The notes under the pieces: model-generated
Told to the model about the DNA's origin: nothing
The model's input: only the letters and a program-made list of their open reading frames with translations
Database searches by the model: none
Position numbers and translations under genes: made by a program
From: Pyxicephalus adspersus
Lineage: Eukaryota; Chordata; Amphibia; Anura; Pyxicephalidae
Length of the DNA: 64,000 bases
Assembly (NCBI RefSeq): GCF_032062135.1
Contig: NC_092861.1
Span: forward strand, 63,509,895 to 63,573,894
Direction: 5' to 3'
Shown here: positions 62,357 to 64,000 of the stretch, in pieces
Layout of the letters: the number at the start of each line of letters is the position of its first letter
How positions within the stretch are numbered: the first letter of the stretch is position 1

Positions 62357-64000
62357 ATAGCAATTTTGTATGGCTGCAGAAATACATTCTTGGCATCATA
62401 CAATATACAGCAACAGTATAATAATAAAAATGTACGAGCATTAGACTATTAAGAGGAGCTCTTGAGGTTTATTTCCTAAGCAGTTTTCTACCTTGCCAGT
62501 TTCTTGGTTTTCTGTCCCACGGTGACCATTATTAATGAGTTGTGTGAATATGCTGGATAGTCTGATGGCAAATCATGGAGTGAAAGATTCCACATAGTGT
62601 GAGAAGTACTACCAGTAGGGAAACCAAAGGCTTACAGACAATGGACTTTATAGAGTAAAGAACTTTACGTAAAGACGTTAAATAATAAAAGTGGTGTTAG
62701 GACCATTAATAATCAAAACGTATATATAAAAACCACCGCTGCAGTGCAGAGTTTTAGTTCATTTTAAATTGTTGAAGCTTACCACCTCTTTTATGGTTAA
62801 GAATGTTTTTAGCTAGAACAGAAAATACATGCGCCTGGGGTGTAAAAATACACAATTTCTATATATATTAGTAGAATGGTGGTGATAGCGCTCCAAACCT
62901 TTTGGCAGTGGCGGCAGACCTAATCTGTATATATTGTATTTCTGTTCTAACTAAACCATTCCTCAGACAGAGGGTTCCGCCAAGCTGAACTATTGTAGAA
63001 AAATATGTGTACTTTTACCTAGTTATGATGTCTTGCAGGGGTGCATGGATCGTTAAAATGAATTACAAATCTTTTGTCAGGTGAAATAATTATATATAGC
63101 AGATTTTCTTGTAGAAGCATATTACTTCAAAATTATTGCTTATTGCTTCCAATGTATATTAGAAAGATACAGAAACAGTCTTCTGGCAAGTGGATGGGGA
63201 ATAGTGCAGAGAGGATAAAATAAAACGACCTAAACCTACCTATATATAGCTTTGCTGCAAGGATTCTTTTTTTCTGTGTTGTCTGGCAAGCTGTTTGTGT
63301 TTATACTTGAAACTGGTACCTGTTTGCTCTACAGATATTCTCTAGATTACACAACACTTTAGCAATGTAAATTCCACATTACAAAAACAATCCTACCCAT
63401 GGTCATCCCTATTTCTGCCTGCAGAGTTAAAAGCTTACAGTTTAAAACAATCCACAAATTGTTCCGCTACGTCCAAATACCAAGCAGTTTAAACAAAAAC
63501 CATTTTCTATATTAGATGTATGACCGTAGTTGTCACCTGCAATAAAGTGTATGTAGTGATGCAGAACGATTTATTAAAGCTCGGGGTGTAAACCTGCAGT
63601 GTGCTATGTATCCCGTGAAGTTGGAAGAGAAAAGCGCACAGCATACAAAACGGTCTCCCAGGCCTGTGGGGATGGAGTAAACTTCTTTGTGCTGCTCTTT
63701 AAACTAATTTATAGGAAGGTGGTGCATCTGCTAAAACATTGACTTTTAACTGTAAGTGCACTTTTGCACCCGAAAGGTGTGTTTTTTTTTTTTTTTTTTT
63801 TTTTTTTTGCTCTTTATGACTTTATGCTCTTGTTTTTTGAACACAAAATTTGTGTCTGTGTTCTATAGAGTTTCCTGTATACAATTAATAACATATATAG
63901 GGGTTTTCAGGTGCAATCTTGTGGTATGGTTTAAATCTGCTGGATGATCTTGAGTGTATTATTGCAGAAATATGTTCTGATATTGTGAAAGGTCAGTCAC
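62357..64000. other. Intronic sequence to window end; poly(T) at 63782-63808
   Basis: No exon recognised. A run of 27 T at 63782-63808 could be a minus-strand retroposon tail, but no body was identified beside it. Confidence 0.4.

Overview
This 64 kb window is ordinary vertebrate nuclear DNA: AT-rich, CpG-poor, dense in mobile-element relics, and with one recognisable protein-coding exon. The repeats point to an anuran amphibian, probably a ranoid frog. They include a Tx1-clade LINE, Tc1 fossils, L2-like 3' tails ending in the 'ATATGTTGGCGCTATATAAAT' type motif plus (TAA)n, and several palindromic MITE families I recall from frog genomes. That assignment rests on memory of repeat families, not on a search.

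The coding feature is exon 1 of a LAP-family leucine-rich-repeat scaffold gene on the + strand (ATG 30484, codon 53 ends at 30642, then a GT donor). Its first residues, [10 protein letters not shown], fit LRRC1 (LANO); a few later residues are Scribble-like. It lies at the 3' end of a CpG-rich stretch (about 30080-30660). A GC-box/E-box/CRE cluster sits about 1 kb upstream (29335-29480), and a short uORF overlaps the start codon. Everything from 30643 to 64000 is read as intron 1; I found no second exon. No gene was recognised in the 30 kb upstream.

Layout. 1-4031: an L2-like LINE tail (minus) split by a Tx1 LINE (plus), itself split by a second L2-like LINE tail, with short target-site duplications (TSDs) at both levels. 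4-13 kb: low-information DNA with a Tc1 terminus, an L2/SINE-type tail, a 400 bp inverted repeat, a palindromic MITE and a 129 bp hairpin. 15-19 kb: two more copies of that MITE, one interrupted by a TTAA-flanked element, the other abutted at its terminus by a CpG-rich element with a 3 bp TSD. 23-28.3 kb: a second such CpG-rich element, a Tc1 transposase fossil containing an L2-like tail, and a TTAA-flanked element containing a hAT-like element. 29-32.3 kb: promoter, exon 1, a large tetranucleotide repeat and an 88 bp minisatellite, each interrupted by an assembly gap. 32.3-64 kb: intron with scattered MITEs, inverted repeats, microsatellites and tandem duplications.

I see no bacterial-type operon, CRISPR array, tRNA, rRNA or defence system, and nothing that justifies calling a new biological system. 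The strongest observations are the datable insertion nests, the long intronic inverted repeats, and the translation- and splice-adjacent features around the LRRC1-like exon.
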